64,000 nt of DNA from Polynucleobacter sp. AP-Kaivos-20-H2 (lineage in GTDB: Bacteria; Pseudomonadota; Gammaproteobacteria; Burkholderiales; Burkholderiaceae). Below are positions 1 to 9,468 of the stretch, piece by piece (the first letter of the stretch is position 1; each line of letters opens with the position of its first letter). The position numbers and the translations under genes were made by a program. The DNA is taken from contig NZ_JACVOX010000003.1 in assembly GCF_018882215.1 (NCBI RefSeq), positions 124,001 through 188,000 on the forward strand, written 5' to 3'. The notes beneath the pieces are model-generated. The model was not told the DNA's origin. It made no database searches and saw nothing but the letters and a program-made list of their open reading frames with translations.

Positions 1-1
1 T

Positions 2-241
2 CTGAATATCGTTCTCTATACCCTCATATTGATTGCAGCTACGATGCTGCCTTATATCTATGGCATGAGCGGTATGGTGTATTTAGTTTCGGCAATCATC
101 CTGGGCTTAATGTTCCTGGCCTATGTCATTGCTTTGTTTATTTCCTATAGCGATGCTTTAGCCAAAAAGACCTTCCGCTTTTCTATTACCTATCTTTCGC
201 TTCTGTTTGCAGCGCTTTTGATAGACCATTATTTCCTCTGA
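2..241 (+). CDS. ctaB: Protoheme IX farnesyltransferase (heme O synthase), C-terminal part
   Basis: The open frame enters from the left edge and ends at a TGA, so only the last 79 codons are visible. They encode three strongly hydrophobic stretches, including [10 protein letters not shown], which fit the last membrane helices of the UbiA-type prenyltransferase that farnesylates heme B to heme O for cytochrome oxidase. No catalytic DxxxD motif is inside the window, so the call rests on the helix pattern and on the SCO1 gene eight bases downstream, the usual ctaB-SCO1 order in Burkholderiales. The true start lies outside the window. Confidence 0.8.
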   Translation: MNIVLYTLILIAATMLPYIYGMSGMVYLVSAIILGLMFLAYVIALFISYSDALAKKTFRFSITYLSLLFAALLIDHYFL

Positions 242-248
242 GAGTCAT

Positions 249-833
249 ATGAATTTTTTGCGCATTTGCTTTTTAGCAATTCTTTGTTTTGTATTGACTG
301 CTTGCAGCCCAAAGCCAGAGTTTAAAAATATTGATATCACTGGCAGCACTGCTTTTGGCAAAGACTTTAGTTTGGTGGACCCTGATGGCAAGGTCAGGAC
401 CTTGGCAGACTTTAAGGGCAAAGTGGTAGTGATGTTTTTTGGTTATACCCAGTGCCCTGATATTTGCCCAACAACCTTAACTGAAATGCAGCAAGTCATG
501 ACGCTCTTGGGGCCTCAGTCCGATAAGGTGCAGGTGCTTTTTGTCACCGTAGATCCTGAGCGCGATACCGCAGAGATTCTCAAGCAGTACGTCCCTGCGT
601 TTGATCCTCGTTTCTTGGGTTTGCGTCCCGCAGATGAGGCGGCTTTGGAAAAGGTGGCTAAAGACTTCAAGATTTATTACAAGAAAGTTCCAGGATCTAA
701 GCCAGGCTCTTACACCATGGATCACACCGCGGGTAGCTATGCATTTGATCCTGAGAGTCATCTACGTTTATATATCAAGCACGTTCAAGGTCCAGAGACC
801 TTGGCGCATGATTTGAAAGAACTGCTGAAGTAA
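249..833 (+). CDS. SCO1/SenC-family copper chaperone lipoprotein
   Basis: This 194-residue protein starts with a hydrophobic signal and a lipobox ending in Cys19 (LTAC), so it is probably an outer-face lipoprotein of the inner membrane. The thioredoxin-like domain carries the family's copper/redox motif CPDIC near residue 76 and the partner histidine in DHTAGSYA near residue 158. SCO proteins deliver copper to the CuA centre of cytochrome c oxidase subunit II. It follows ctaB by 7 nt and is probably co-transcribed with the cytochrome oxidase assembly genes. It converges on rpoH, and the short gap between them holds an inverted repeat. Confidence 0.93.
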   Translation: MNFLRICFLAILCFVLTACSPKPEFKNIDITGSTAFGKDFSLVDPDGKVRTLADFKGKVVVMFFGYTQCPDICPTTLTEMQQVMTLLGPQSDKVQVLFVTVDPERDTAEILKQYVPAFDPRFLGLRPADEAALEKVAKDFKIYYKKVPGSKPGSYTMDHTAGSYAFDPESHLRLYIKHVQGPETLAHDLKELLK

Positions 834-840
834 AAAGTTT

Positions 841-863
841 GCAGCTTAAGCTAATTAAGCTGC
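841..863 (-). terminator. Inverted repeat over the rpoH stop codon, possible terminator
   Basis: GCAGCTTAA (841-849) and TTAAGCTGC (855-863) are perfect 9-base arms around a 5-base loop. The right arm contains the rpoH stop codon. On the minus strand the stem is followed within a few bases by CTTTTTA, so it could end rpoH transcription. For the plus-strand SCO1 transcript there is no T-run after the stem. Confidence 0.55.
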
Positions 864-1778
864 TTGCAACAGGCCGCGCATCTTTTTGAGAGCAGCCGTT
901 TCAATTTGGCGAACACGTTCTGCTGAGATGCCATATTCATCGGCTAGGTCATGCAGTGTTTTAGTGCCATTGCCTTCGGCATCCATAGCTAGCCAACGAG
1001 ATTGCACAATATTGCGACTACGCTCATCTAAAGCCATCAGTGCTTGGTCTAGTTTGGGACCTTGCAAGGCATCTGCTTCGGCGCTGGCAATGCGAGCAGT
1101 AGGCTCTTGTGAGTTATCCGCCAACCATTGAATAGGGGCGTAAGCAGATTCATCATCGCTGTCATCACCTTCTAAAGCGACATCACCACCAGCAAGGCGC
1201 ATTTCCATTTCTTTAACATCAGAACCTTTGACATCCAGTGCTTTAGCCAAGGCTTCAACTTCACTAGGTGTAAGTGCACTTAATGTAGGTTTATTGCTAC
1301 GTAAGTTAAAGAATAATTTGCGTTGTGCTTTAGTAGTTGCGGTTTTTACTAAGCGCCAATTCTTGAGAATGTACTCGTGAATCTCTGCTTTGATCCAGTG
1401 GATTGCATACGACACTAAACGTGCACCATTATTTGGGTCATAGCGTTTAACGGCTTTCATCAAGCCAATATTGCCTTCTTGAATTAAGTCAGCATGCGGG
1501 ATTCCATAGCCAAGATATTGGCGAGCAACAGAAACTACTAAGCGTAAATGAGAGAGCACTAAGGTTTTAGCGGCATCGACATTTTCAGTACGACGAAATT
1601 CCTGCGCAAGATGTAACTCTTCTGCAGCACTAAGCATTGGCACGCGATTAACGTACGAAATGTATGAATCGAGAGTGCCAACCCCAAGTGTTGGCAGCAT
1701 CGGAAATGCAGACGCCGACGCAGTCTGCGCGACTGGCAGCGTTTGCAAATTCGGATTGTCGGATTTCTTTTGAACCAT
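855..1778 (-). CDS. rpoH: RNA polymerase heat-shock sigma factor RpoH (sigma-32)
   Basis: The protein has 307 residues. It has the sigma-70 region 2 core (DLIQEGNIGLMKAVKRYDP), the RpoH-specific RPO box region (QRKLFFNLR) and a region 4 helix-turn-helix near the C terminus (LADEYGISAERVRQIE). It directs core polymerase to heat-shock promoters. The start at 1778 matches the usual family length. Upstream, within 65 bases, lie a consensus TTGACA -35 box and a CIRCE operator, which suggest HrcA control on top of the usual RpoH regulation. ftsY lies upstream on the same strand; the ftsE and ftsX genes that often sit between them are not here. Confidence 0.96.
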   Translation of the reverse strand: MVQKKSDNPNLQTLPVAQTASASAFPMLPTLGVGTLDSYISYVNRVPMLSAAEELHLAQEFRRTENVDAAKTLVLSHLRLVVSVARQYLGYGIPHADLIQEGNIGLMKAVKRYDPNNGARLVSYAIHWIKAEIHEYILKNWRLVKTATTKAQRKLFFNLRSNKPTLSALTPSEVEALAKALDVKGSDVKEMEMRLAGGDVALEGDDSDDESAYAPIQWLADNSQEPTARIASAEADALQGPKLDQALMALDERSRNIVQSRWLAMDAEGNGTKTLHDLADEYGISAERVRQIETAALKKMRGLLQAA

Positions 1779-1799
1779 TTTTTGTATAAATTAGGTGTT

Positions 1800-1829
1800 A
1801 ATAGAGATCCATTTTAGCACTCTTGTCAA
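1800..1829 (-). promoter_or_regulatory. Predicted sigma-70 promoter of rpoH
   Basis: On the minus strand TTGACA (1829-1824) is followed after 18 bases by TCTATT (1805-1800), a perfect -35 and a 4/6 -10. The -35 hexamer lies inside the spacer and left part of the CIRCE inverted repeat, so a repressor bound there would block polymerase. This is a prediction from sequence only. Confidence 0.5.
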
Positions 1830-1840
1830 GAGAGTGCTAA
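1814..1840. promoter_or_regulatory. CIRCE element (HrcA operator) upstream of rpoH
   Basis: TTAGCACTC, nine bases, then GAGTGCTAA: this is an exact match to the CIRCE consensus TTAGCACTC-N9-GAGTGCTAA bound by the repressor HrcA. It lies 36-62 bases before the rpoH start codon and between ftsY and rpoH. HrcA/CIRCE classically controls groESL and dnaK operons; here the only downstream gene is rpoH. The hrcA gene is not in the window. Confidence 0.9.
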
Positions 1841-1868
1841 TGGTTTTAATGACCTGTAAGCTATTGAT

Positions 1869-2759
1869 TTAATTGAACAATTCAGATGAATATTGCCCTG
1901 CTGTGAAGGGGGCTAAATCTTCAATCCCTTCGCCCTTACCTAGGGCTAGGACAGCGGGTTTCGGGTCATCTTGTAGGGTGTGGGCTAGAGCGCAGATCAC
2001 GCCCCCCTTGGCGGTGCCATCAAGCTTGGTAACGATGATTCCAGTGAGGCCAAGAGCGGCATGGAAGGCCTTTACCTGGCTTAAGCCGTTCTGCCCGGTA
2101 TTACCATCCAAAACAAGCAGAGTGTGGTGAGGCGCCCCAGGAAGCGCTTTACCAATGACACGTTTTACTTTCTTGAGCTCTTCCATGAGGTTGTCCTGGG
2201 TAGCAAGACGCCCTGCAGTGTCAATGATGAGAATATCGTTCTTGCGGGAAATGGCAGCATGAATGGCATCGTGAGCAACAGCGGCTGCATCACCACCTTC
2301 TTGAGTAATAACGTCAACCTGATTGCGTCCACCCCACTCCTGAAGCTGGTTACGTGCCGCAGCTCTGAAGGTATCACCGGCAGCTAAAAGAACTGACTTA
2401 CCTTGAGACTGAAAGAGTCGGCAGAGCTTGCCAATGGTCGTAGTCTTGCCGGCTCCATTTACCCCTACAACTAACCACACCTCTGGGGTGTTAGGCTTAT
2501 CACTTGTAAACAGTGGGTTTGGTGAAGGTTCAATAGCAGTTAATAGGGCGCTGACTTCTTGAATGAGCAGAGCTTGTAACTCCTCTGGACTAGAAGCCTT
2601 TTCGGATTTTGCTGCTTTACGTAGTTTGGTGATGAGTTGTTCAGTCGTAGGTAGACCCACATCACTTTGAATAAGTGATTCTTCTAAAGTTTCAAACCAT
2701 GATTCATCAATCTTGCTTGATTTGAAAAGAGATCCGAGGGTTTTACGTAAGCTGAACAT
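1869..2759 (-). CDS. ftsY: Signal recognition particle receptor FtsY
   Basis: FtsY is the membrane-associated SRP-type GTPase that receives ribosome-SRP complexes for co-translational insertion of membrane proteins. The 296-residue protein has a short helical N domain and then the full G domain: GVNGAGKTTTIGKL (P-loop), DTFRAAARNQLQEW, DTAGRL and TKLDGTAKGG. It lacks the long acidic A domain of E. coli FtsY, as many shorter homologues do. It is divergent from the M16 peptidase genes with a 63-base gap. It lies upstream of rpoH but is separated from it by the CIRCE-controlled promoter region. Confidence 0.96.
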   Translation of the reverse strand: MFSLRKTLGSLFKSSKIDESWFETLEESLIQSDVGLPTTEQLITKLRKAAKSEKASSPEELQALLIQEVSALLTAIEPSPNPLFTSDKPNTPEVWLVVGVNGAGKTTTIGKLCRLFQSQGKSVLLAAGDTFRAAARNQLQEWGGRNQVDVITQEGGDAAAVAHDAIHAAISRKNDILIIDTAGRLATQDNLMEELKKVKRVIGKALPGAPHHTLLVLDGNTGQNGLSQVKAFHAALGLTGIIVTKLDGTAKGGVICALAHTLQDDPKPAVLALGKGEGIEDLAPFTAGQYSSELFN

Positions 2760-2822
2760 AATCGATACAATTTAAAACTTGCATCTTATCAATTTAATTA
2801 TAGGGATATGGTGATTTAGCAG

Positions 2823-4187
2823 ATGCTTTCCAATTTACTCCGAATTTCCTTTTTATTCTTCGTATTTAGCCAACTTACTTGGGCTGCTGTTCCTGATTCA
2901 GGGGATACGCATGAGTATCAGTTGAGCAACGGCCTCAAATTGATTGTCAGGGAAGACCATCGTGCGCCAACGGTAGCTCATATGGCTTGGTATCGTGCTG
3001 GATCCATGGATGAGGTCAATGGCAAGACTGGAGTAGCTCATGTGCTTGAGCACATGATGTTTAAAGGCACTGACAAAGTAAAGGCAGGCGAATTTTCTCG
3101 CTTGGTAGCTGCGGTCGGTGGGCGCGAGAATGCATTTACCTCGCGGGGTTACACGGCTTACTTTCAGCAAATTGAAAAATCAAAATTAGAAGACGTGATC
3201 AAGCTTGAAGCCGATCGCATGTCTAACCTCAATTTTGACGATGCAGAATTCTTAAAAGAAATTCAGGTCATCATGGAAGAGCGCCGCTTACGAACAGAAG
3301 ACAATCCTAGTAGTTTGCTCAACGAATCATTAATGGCAACCGCTTATATGAGTTCACCATATCGCCACCCCGTTATTGGTTGGATGAATGACTTAGAGAA
3401 TATGAAAGCATCCGATGCGCGAGATTGGTATCGCAGTTGGTATAAACCAAACAATGCAACCGTAGTCATCAGCGGTGATGTGGATGCTAAAAAAGTGTTG
3501 AATATGGCGGAGAAGTATTACGGCGCTGCCTCTGCTCATGAGTTGCCAGTGCGTAAGCCACAAATTGAGCCGCCTCAAAAAGGGATAAAGCAGGTTCAGG
3601 TAAAGGCGCCAGCTGATAGCGCTCAATTAGCCATGGCTTGGAAGGTGCCCCGCCTTGAGCCTGGCAAGCTAGATGACCCCGAGCCATATGCTTTAGAGCT
3701 CCTCACAGCAGTGCTGGATGGCTATGACAATGCCCGCTTAAATCGCACTCTCGTTAAGCAGGAAAAAGTAGTAAATGATGTGGGTGTGGGCTACGACATG
3801 ATTTCTCGTGGACCAGAGCTATTTTTAATTAGCGCCACGATGGCTAAAGGAAAAACAGTCGATCAGGCTCAGGCAAGCATCCGCAAGGCGCTTGACGAAT
3901 TAAAGCAAAAAGGGATTCTGGAGTCTGAGCTCAAGAGAATCAAGGTGCGCATTCTGTCTGAGCAAATCTATAAGCGCGACTCTATCTTTGGTCAAGCAAT
4001 GGAAATTGGCAGCACAGAGATGGCAGGATTTTCTTGGAAGGACATCGATTACATGTTAGAAAAAATGCAATCCATTACCCCCGCACAAGTTCAAGCTGTT
4101 GCTAAGAAGTACCTAGTTGATGAAGGTCTCACGATTGCGGTATTAGATCCTCAGGTGCGTCAAGCTGCTGGTAAGGAGGGCAAGTGA
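2823..4187 (+). CDS. M16-family zinc peptidase, catalytic subunit, secreted
   Basis: This 454-residue protein has an N-terminal signal peptide (hydrophobic residues about 5-22, cleavage near TWA-AV). The inverted zinc motif HxxEH appears as HVLEH near residue 70, with the downstream glutamate expected in EEIQVIMEE-type helices. It belongs to the pitrilysin/processing-peptidase family and probably degrades peptides in the periplasm. The stop codon overlaps the start of the next M16 gene, so the pair probably makes a heterodimer in which this subunit carries the metal site. Substrate is unknown from sequence. Confidence 0.92.
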   Translation: MLSNLLRISFLFFVFSQLTWAAVPDSGDTHEYQLSNGLKLIVREDHRAPTVAHMAWYRAGSMDEVNGKTGVAHVLEHMMFKGTDKVKAGEFSRLVAAVGGRENAFTSRGYTAYFQQIEKSKLEDVIKLEADRMSNLNFDDAEFLKEIQVIMEERRLRTEDNPSSLLNESLMATAYMSSPYRHPVIGWMNDLENMKASDARDWYRSWYKPNNATVVISGDVDAKKVLNMAEKYYGAASAHELPVRKPQIEPPQKGIKQVQVKAPADSAQLAMAWKVPRLEPGKLDDPEPYALELLTAVLDGYDNARLNRTLVKQEKVVNDVGVGYDMISRGPELFLISATMAKGKTVDQAQASIRKALDELKQKGILESELKRIKVRILSEQIYKRDSIFGQAMEIGSTEMAGFSWKDIDYMLEKMQSITPAQVQAVAKKYLVDEGLTIAVLDPQVRQAAGKEGK

Positions 4188-5524
4188 TGAATTTCTTCGT
4201 TAAGAGTATTTCAGTTTGCCTCTTTACTATTGGCTTGCTTAGTAATGCCAACGCTATCTTGCCTATCGAGAAGTTAGATTCTTATAAGGGCGCCAAGGCA
4301 TATTTAGTGCAAACCAAAGCGCTGCCGATGGTAGACATTGAAGTGAGCATTGATGCAGGCGATCGCTATGACCCTGCCGGCAAAAGCGGCCTAGCTGATA
4401 TGGTTGCAGGCCTGATGAATTATGGGGTGAAGGGCGAAAAAGGGGTTCTCACTGAAGCTCAAATAGCTGATGAAATTGCTGATCTTGGAGCTAATATTGG
4501 CTTATCTGTGAGCGGTGAGCGAGCAATCTTGCGCATTCGCAGTTTGAGCCGAAAAGACTTGCGCGATAGAGCAGTACAACTAGCCGCTGCTATGTTGAGC
4601 GCGCCGACTTACGATTCAAAAATTGTTGAGCGTGAGAAACAAAGAACGATAACGAGTTTGCTTGAGGCGGAAACTAAACCCGAGTTTGTTCTCGAACGTC
4701 GTTTTAAAAAATCAGTGTATGGAAACTATCCCCTAGCTGATTCACCAACAGTGAAATCAGTTGCTGCTGTAAGCGTGAATGACTTAGTGCAATTTCATAA
4801 GCAGTTTTATCGCGGTGATCGCATGATTGTGAGTATTGTTGGCGATGTTGACCGTGCTCAAGCAGAAGAAATCATCAAAGCTTTGTTAAAGCAGATTCCT
4901 GCTTCAGGACAGCCCATCGCAAAGTTGCCTGAACTCCAGCGCTCTCCTGTGGAGCCTCTGGCGCAAAGAGAAATTCAAATTCCTTTTGACTCTCAGCAGG
5001 CCCACATTGCTATGGGGATGACGGCGGTTGCTCGCAACAACCCTGATTACTTCCCCTTGCTAGTTGGTAACTATGTTTTGGGCGGCGGCGGTTTCGTCTC
5101 TCGCTTGATGGCTGAGGTGCGCGAGAAGCGCGGTCTGGCATACAGCGTGTTTAGTTACTTTATTCCTGGAAAAGAGAATGGCATTTTTCAAGCGGGCCTA
5201 CAAACCAAGAGTGATCAGGCTGCGCTGGCTTTAGAGGTGATGAGTTCTACCACTGCTCAATTTATTGCTGATGGACCCACTCCATCTGAGCTTGTGGCTG
5301 CTAAAGCAAACTTAGTGAATGGTTACCCATTGCGGATTGATAACAATCGCAAGTTGTTGGACAACGTGTCTTCAATTGCATGGAATGACCTGCCGCTCGA
5401 TACGATGGATCTATGGACTAAGCAAGTTGAGGCGGTAACTTTAGAGCAGGTAAATGCTGCATTCAAAAAATATCTTGCAATGGATCGTATGAAGATTGTT
5501 GTATTGGGAGCAAAAAATAAATAA
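4187..5524 (+). CDS. M16-family peptidase-like protein, non-catalytic partner subunit
   Basis: Roughly 445 residues with a signal peptide (cleavage near NANA-ILP). It has the M16 fold but no HxxEH motif. It retains the C-terminal-domain signature around VREKRGLAYSV, the R/Y pair that binds substrate in two-subunit M16 enzymes. The ATG at 4187 is preferred over the GTG at 4184 because AGGAGG lies eight bases upstream; the ATG overlaps the TGA of the preceding gene by one base. This indicates translational coupling and a working pair with the catalytic subunit. Confidence 0.9.
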   Translation: MNFFVKSISVCLFTIGLLSNANAILPIEKLDSYKGAKAYLVQTKALPMVDIEVSIDAGDRYDPAGKSGLADMVAGLMNYGVKGEKGVLTEAQIADEIADLGANIGLSVSGERAILRIRSLSRKDLRDRAVQLAAAMLSAPTYDSKIVEREKQRTITSLLEAETKPEFVLERRFKKSVYGNYPLADSPTVKSVAAVSVNDLVQFHKQFYRGDRMIVSIVGDVDRAQAEEIIKALLKQIPASGQPIAKLPELQRSPVEPLAQREIQIPFDSQQAHIAMGMTAVARNNPDYFPLLVGNYVLGGGGFVSRLMAEVREKRGLAYSVFSYFIPGKENGIFQAGLQTKSDQAALALEVMSSTTAQFIADGPTPSELVAAKANLVNGYPLRIDNNRKLLDNVSSIAWNDLPLDTMDLWTKQVEAVTLEQVNAAFKKYLAMDRMKIVVLGAKNK

Positions 5525-6143
5525 GCTCAATAAAGCAAACAAGCCTCTAAAGACTGAGCCGCCGAAGAAGGTGCGGATTATTGGCGGCAATTGGAGAAGT
5601 CGTTTGCTAACAGTTTTGGATCTTCCTGGCCTACGCCCTACAACTGATCGTATTCGGGAAACGCTATTTAATTGGCTAGGACAAGATTTAACGGGTATGC
5701 GATGCCTAGATCTTTTTGCGGGTACCGGCGCTTTGGGTTTTGAAGCCGCATCAAGAGGTGCTGCATTAGTAGTATTGCTTGAGAAAGAAAAAAGGGCTTG
5801 CGCAAATTTAACGGCCAATTTTGCCTTATTGCAGTCTTCACCAGCCGCTGGCCGCGTAGAAATTTTGCAACGAGATAGCCTTGAGTTTCTGAAGCAGCAG
5901 GCAGATCGCTCCAGTAATTTAATTTTTATTGACCCACCATTCCAGGATTCGGGCTTATTAGATCGAGCCGTCATTCAGGCTGGTAGAGTGTGCGATGACT
6001 CTGCTGGCGGTGGTATTTATGTGGAATTTCCCTCTAGCCGTCCACGCGAGGAGATAGAGGCCTTACTACCGGACTGGCATTGTGGAAAATACTTAGAAAC
6101 TGGACAGGTAAAAGCCTGTCTATTTCGGGGTGGAAGAGGCTAA
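5496..6143 (+). CDS. rsmD: 16S rRNA (guanine966-N2)-methyltransferase
   Basis: RsmD methylates G966 of 16S rRNA during 30S assembly, using S-adenosylmethionine. Visible motifs are VRIIGGNWRSR at the start of the conserved domain, LRPTTDRIRETLFNWL, LDLFAGTGALGFEAASRGA (SAM-binding motif I) and IDPPF (the catalytic [DN]PPF motif). The start is uncertain. TTG 5496 lies inside the end of the upstream peptidase gene, while GTG 5571 sits exactly at the conserved VRIIGG block behind a GAAGAAG stretch. The conserved core is full length either way. It is followed closely by coaD. Confidence 0.93.
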   Translation: MLYWEQKINKLNKANKPLKTEPPKKVRIIGGNWRSRLLTVLDLPGLRPTTDRIRETLFNWLGQDLTGMRCLDLFAGTGALGFEAASRGAALVVLLEKEKRACANLTANFALLQSSPAAGRVEILQRDSLEFLKQQADRSSNLIFIDPPFQDSGLLDRAVIQAGRVCDDSAGGGIYVEFPSSRPREEIEALLPDWHCGKYLETGQVKACLFRGGRG

Positions 6144-6179
6144 ACTCTTGCCTGTAGCCGATAAAGCCTTAGGAACGTT

Positions 6180-6677
6180 ATGACAGTTGCCGTATACCCT
6201 GGAACATTTGATCCATTTACTCGTGGTCACGAGGACTTGGTGCGCCGCGCATCGAGCATTTTTACAGAGTTGATTGTGGGTGTTGCCGACAGTCGCAGCA
6301 AACGTCCATTCTTCAATTTAGAAGAGCGCATTGTTATCGCAAAGGAAGTGCTTGGCCACTATCCGAATGTAAAAGTCGTTGGTTTTACTGGCTTGTTAAA
6401 AGATTTTGCACGAGAGCATCAAGCGCGCGTGATCGTACGGGGTTTACGCGCCGTATCTGATTTTGAGTATGAGTTCCAAATGGCAGGCATGAATCGTTAT
6501 CTGCTTCCTGATGTCGAAACGCTGTTCTTAACCCCATCCGATCAGTATCAATTTATCTCGGGCACTTTTGTACGTGAGATTGCTTCAATGGGTGGTGATG
6601 TGAGTAAATTTGTTTTTCCTTCAGTGGAAAAATGGCTCGTCAAAAAAATTGCATCAGGCACTCAGAATAGAGAGTGA
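6180..6677 (+). CDS. coaD: Phosphopantetheine adenylyltransferase
   Basis: CoaD catalyses the penultimate step of coenzyme A synthesis, joining ATP and 4'-phosphopantetheine to dephospho-CoA. The 165 residues are the usual length. The nucleotidyltransferase motif [16 protein letters not shown] (with the TxGH histidine) opens the protein, and [10 protein letters not shown] matches the second conserved ATP-binding motif. [20 protein letters not shown] is the family's central signature. It lies between rsmD and a ferredoxin gene, the common order in this group. Confidence 0.98.
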   Translation: MTVAVYPGTFDPFTRGHEDLVRRASSIFTELIVGVADSRSKRPFFNLEERIVIAKEVLGHYPNVKVVGFTGLLKDFAREHQARVIVRGLRAVSDFEYEFQMAGMNRYLLPDVETLFLTPSDQYQFISGTFVREIASMGGDVSKFVFPSVEKWLVKKIASGTQNRE

Positions 6678-6699
6678 CCAAATGAAATTTGGCGAGTAA

Positions 6700-7556
<857 letters not shown>

Positions 7557-7615
7557 GCTGAGAGTTTAAAGATATAAAAGTATTTCGCCAAAAAAGATTG
7601 AAAACTTGGGGCAAT

Positions 7616-7641
7616 AAAAAAGGCCCGCTTGCGCAGGCCTT
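7616..7641 (-). terminator. Rho-independent terminator after rplY
   Basis: Read on the minus strand: AAGGCC, a short inner stem around a TTGC-type loop, GGCCTT, then six T residues. The arms are at 7620-7625 and 7636-7641. It lies 28 bases beyond the rplY stop codon and just upstream of pth. Confidence 0.85.
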
Positions 7642-7652
7642 CTTGTACAAGC

Positions 7653-7680
7653 GATAAAGCTTAAATAATTAAGCTTTATC
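7653..7680. repeat. 12-base perfect inverted repeat across the rplY stop codon
   Basis: GATAAAGCTTAA (7653-7664) and TTAAGCTTTATC (7669-7680) flank a 4-base loop. The right arm holds the last codons and stop of rplY. On the minus strand it precedes the GC-rich terminator, giving tandem hairpins. It shares its GCTTAA/TTAAGC core with repeats at three other gene ends in the window. Confidence 0.75.
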
Positions 7681-8313
7681 CTTTGGTGCTTCAGCTGCAG
7701 GGGCAGCCGCTGCTGGTGCAGCAGGCGCATCTGTAGGCTCAGCAGCTTTAACTGCTGGGATACGTGCGTTAGCAAGTACTGGGTTCTCTTGCTCAACATG
7801 CAATACCAAAGTAACGCCTTTTGGCAATGCGATGTCTTTAGCGTGAATACCGTGACCAACTTCAATCTTCGCCAAGTCCACTTCAATGAACTCTGGCAAG
7901 TCTGCTGGCAAGCAAGAAACTTCGAGTTCAGTAAGGATGTGGCTAATAACAGCACCTTGCAATTTCACAGCAGCTGAAGTGTCAGCATTTGTGAAGTGCA
8001 ATGGAACGCGCATATGAACTTTCTCAGTCGCAGATACGCGCTGGAAGTCAATGTGCAATACCAATGGCTTGAATGGATGCATTTGGTAATCGCGCAACAA
8101 CACTTTTTGTGTCTTACCGCTAATTTCCAAATCCAAAATGGATGAGTGGAATGCTTCCTTGCGGAGAGCATGGAACAATGCGTTGTGGTCTAACTCGATG
8201 ACCAAGGCTGGATCTTTACTACCGTAAACGATTCCCGGAGTTTTTCCGGAATTGCGCAGACGGCGGCTCGCACCCGTTCCCTGTACGCTTCTTTCAAAGG
8301 CAACTACTTTCAT
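7669..8313 (-). CDS. rplY: 50S ribosomal protein L25, long (general stress protein Ctc) form
   Basis: L25 binds 5S rRNA in the large subunit. The 214-residue length shows the two-domain Ctc form rather than the short E. coli protein: residues about 5-95 are the 5S-binding domain (beginning [20 protein letters not shown]), and the rest is the beta-rich C-terminal domain, ending in an alanine/proline-rich tail. It lies between prs and pth in the order usual for Burkholderiales. An AT-rich inverted repeat covers its stop codon and a strong terminator follows. Confidence 0.96.
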   Translation of the reverse strand: MKVVAFERSVQGTGASRRLRNSGKTPGIVYGSKDPALVIELDHNALFHALRKEAFHSSILDLEISGKTQKVLLRDYQMHPFKPLVLHIDFQRVSATEKVHMRVPLHFTNADTSAAVKLQGAVISHILTELEVSCLPADLPEFIEVDLAKIEVGHGIHAKDIALPKGVTLVLHVEQENPVLANARIPAVKAAEPTDAPAAPAAAAPAAEAPKDKA

Positions 8314-8448
8314 GATGATTTCCTAGTTAAGGTTAATTTCCGTTCGCGACCAAACAGAAAAGCCTTCAATTATATCGTGGGAAAGGGCGTTTTTGCCTAC
8401 AAAAGGCTTAAAACTGCTAAAAACCGGGGTAAAACGGTGATTTTTGGC

Positions 8449-9414
8449 TTATTCGGCAAACATCGACATCACTGAATCACCTTTGCTAATACGGGAAAGG
8501 GTTTCAGCTAGTAGTGGGGCTACGGTCAATTGGCGAATTTTGGAGACTTTTATTGCTTCTGCGGTCAAGGGGATGGTGTCAGTAACAACCAATTCATCCA
8601 ATTCAGAAGCCGCAATACGGGCTACAGCACCGCCTGAGAGCACGGCATGTGTACAGTAAGCGGTAACTCCCTTAGCGCCACGCTCTTTAAGCGCTTCAGC
8701 GGCTTTACAGAGTGTTCCACCGGTATCGATGATGTCATCCATGATGACGCAATGGCGGCCTTCTACTTCGCCAATGAGGTGCATTACTTCGGATACATTT
8801 GCTTTAGGACGACGTTTATCAATAATCGCCAAATCAGTGCCCAATTGCTTAGCCATTGCACGGGCTCGAACCACACCACCAATGTCTGGAGACACGATGA
8901 TCAGATCTTTTTTAGTTTTCTGCGCCTCTAAGTCAGCCAAAAGGACTGGGGAAGCATAAATGTTATCTACCGGGATATCGAAGAAACCCTGAATTTGGTC
9001 GGCATGCAGATCCATAGTCAAAACACGCTCAATGCCAGCTACTGACTGAAGCATGTTGGCCACAATGCGAGCGGAAATAGCTACGCGAGCAGAACGAGGG
9101 CGGCGGTCTTGACGGGCATAACCAAAGTAAGGAATCACTGCGGTTATGCGGCTTGCAGATGCTCGTTTCAGAGCATCAATCATGATCATGAGCTCCATCA
9201 AGCTGTCATTTGTAGGTGCGCAGGTTGATTGGATCACCACGACATTTTTGCCGCGGACGTTCTCTTGAATTTCTACTTGAATCTCGCCATCAGAGAATCG
9301 GCCAACAAAGGCTTTTCCCATTGGGAAGTTGAGTTCTTTGGCTACAGCCTCAGCCAAAACGGGATTTGCGTTGCCTGTGAAAAGAGTCAATAAATCTGCG
9401 TTTGTGGAGGACAT
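8449..9414 (-). CDS. prs: Ribose-phosphate pyrophosphokinase (PRPP synthetase)
   Basis: Prs makes PRPP from ribose 5-phosphate and ATP for nucleotide, histidine and tryptophan synthesis. The 321-residue protein has the class I motifs: [17 protein letters not shown], the flexible-loop region [22 protein letters not shown], and the PRPP-binding loop [10 protein letters not shown]. It lies 54 bases downstream of tRNA-Gln and upstream of rplY on the minus strand. The 135 bases between prs and rplY hold no further gene that I can see. Confidence 0.98.
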   Translation of the reverse strand: MSSTNADLLTLFTGNANPVLAEAVAKELNFPMGKAFVGRFSDGEIQVEIQENVRGKNVVVIQSTCAPTNDSLMELMIMIDALKRASASRITAVIPYFGYARQDRRPRSARVAISARIVANMLQSVAGIERVLTMDLHADQIQGFFDIPVDNIYASPVLLADLEAQKTKKDLIIVSPDIGGVVRARAMAKQLGTDLAIIDKRRPKANVSEVMHLIGEVEGRHCVIMDDIIDTGGTLCKAAEALKERGAKGVTAYCTHAVLSGGAVARIAASELDELVVTDTIPLTAEAIKVSKIRQLTVAPLLAETLSRISKGDSVMSMFAE

Positions 9415-9468
9415 AGTCTTATGGGTTTTGTCGGGTCAAAAGGTTATCTTTATCGTTTCTACAGCACT

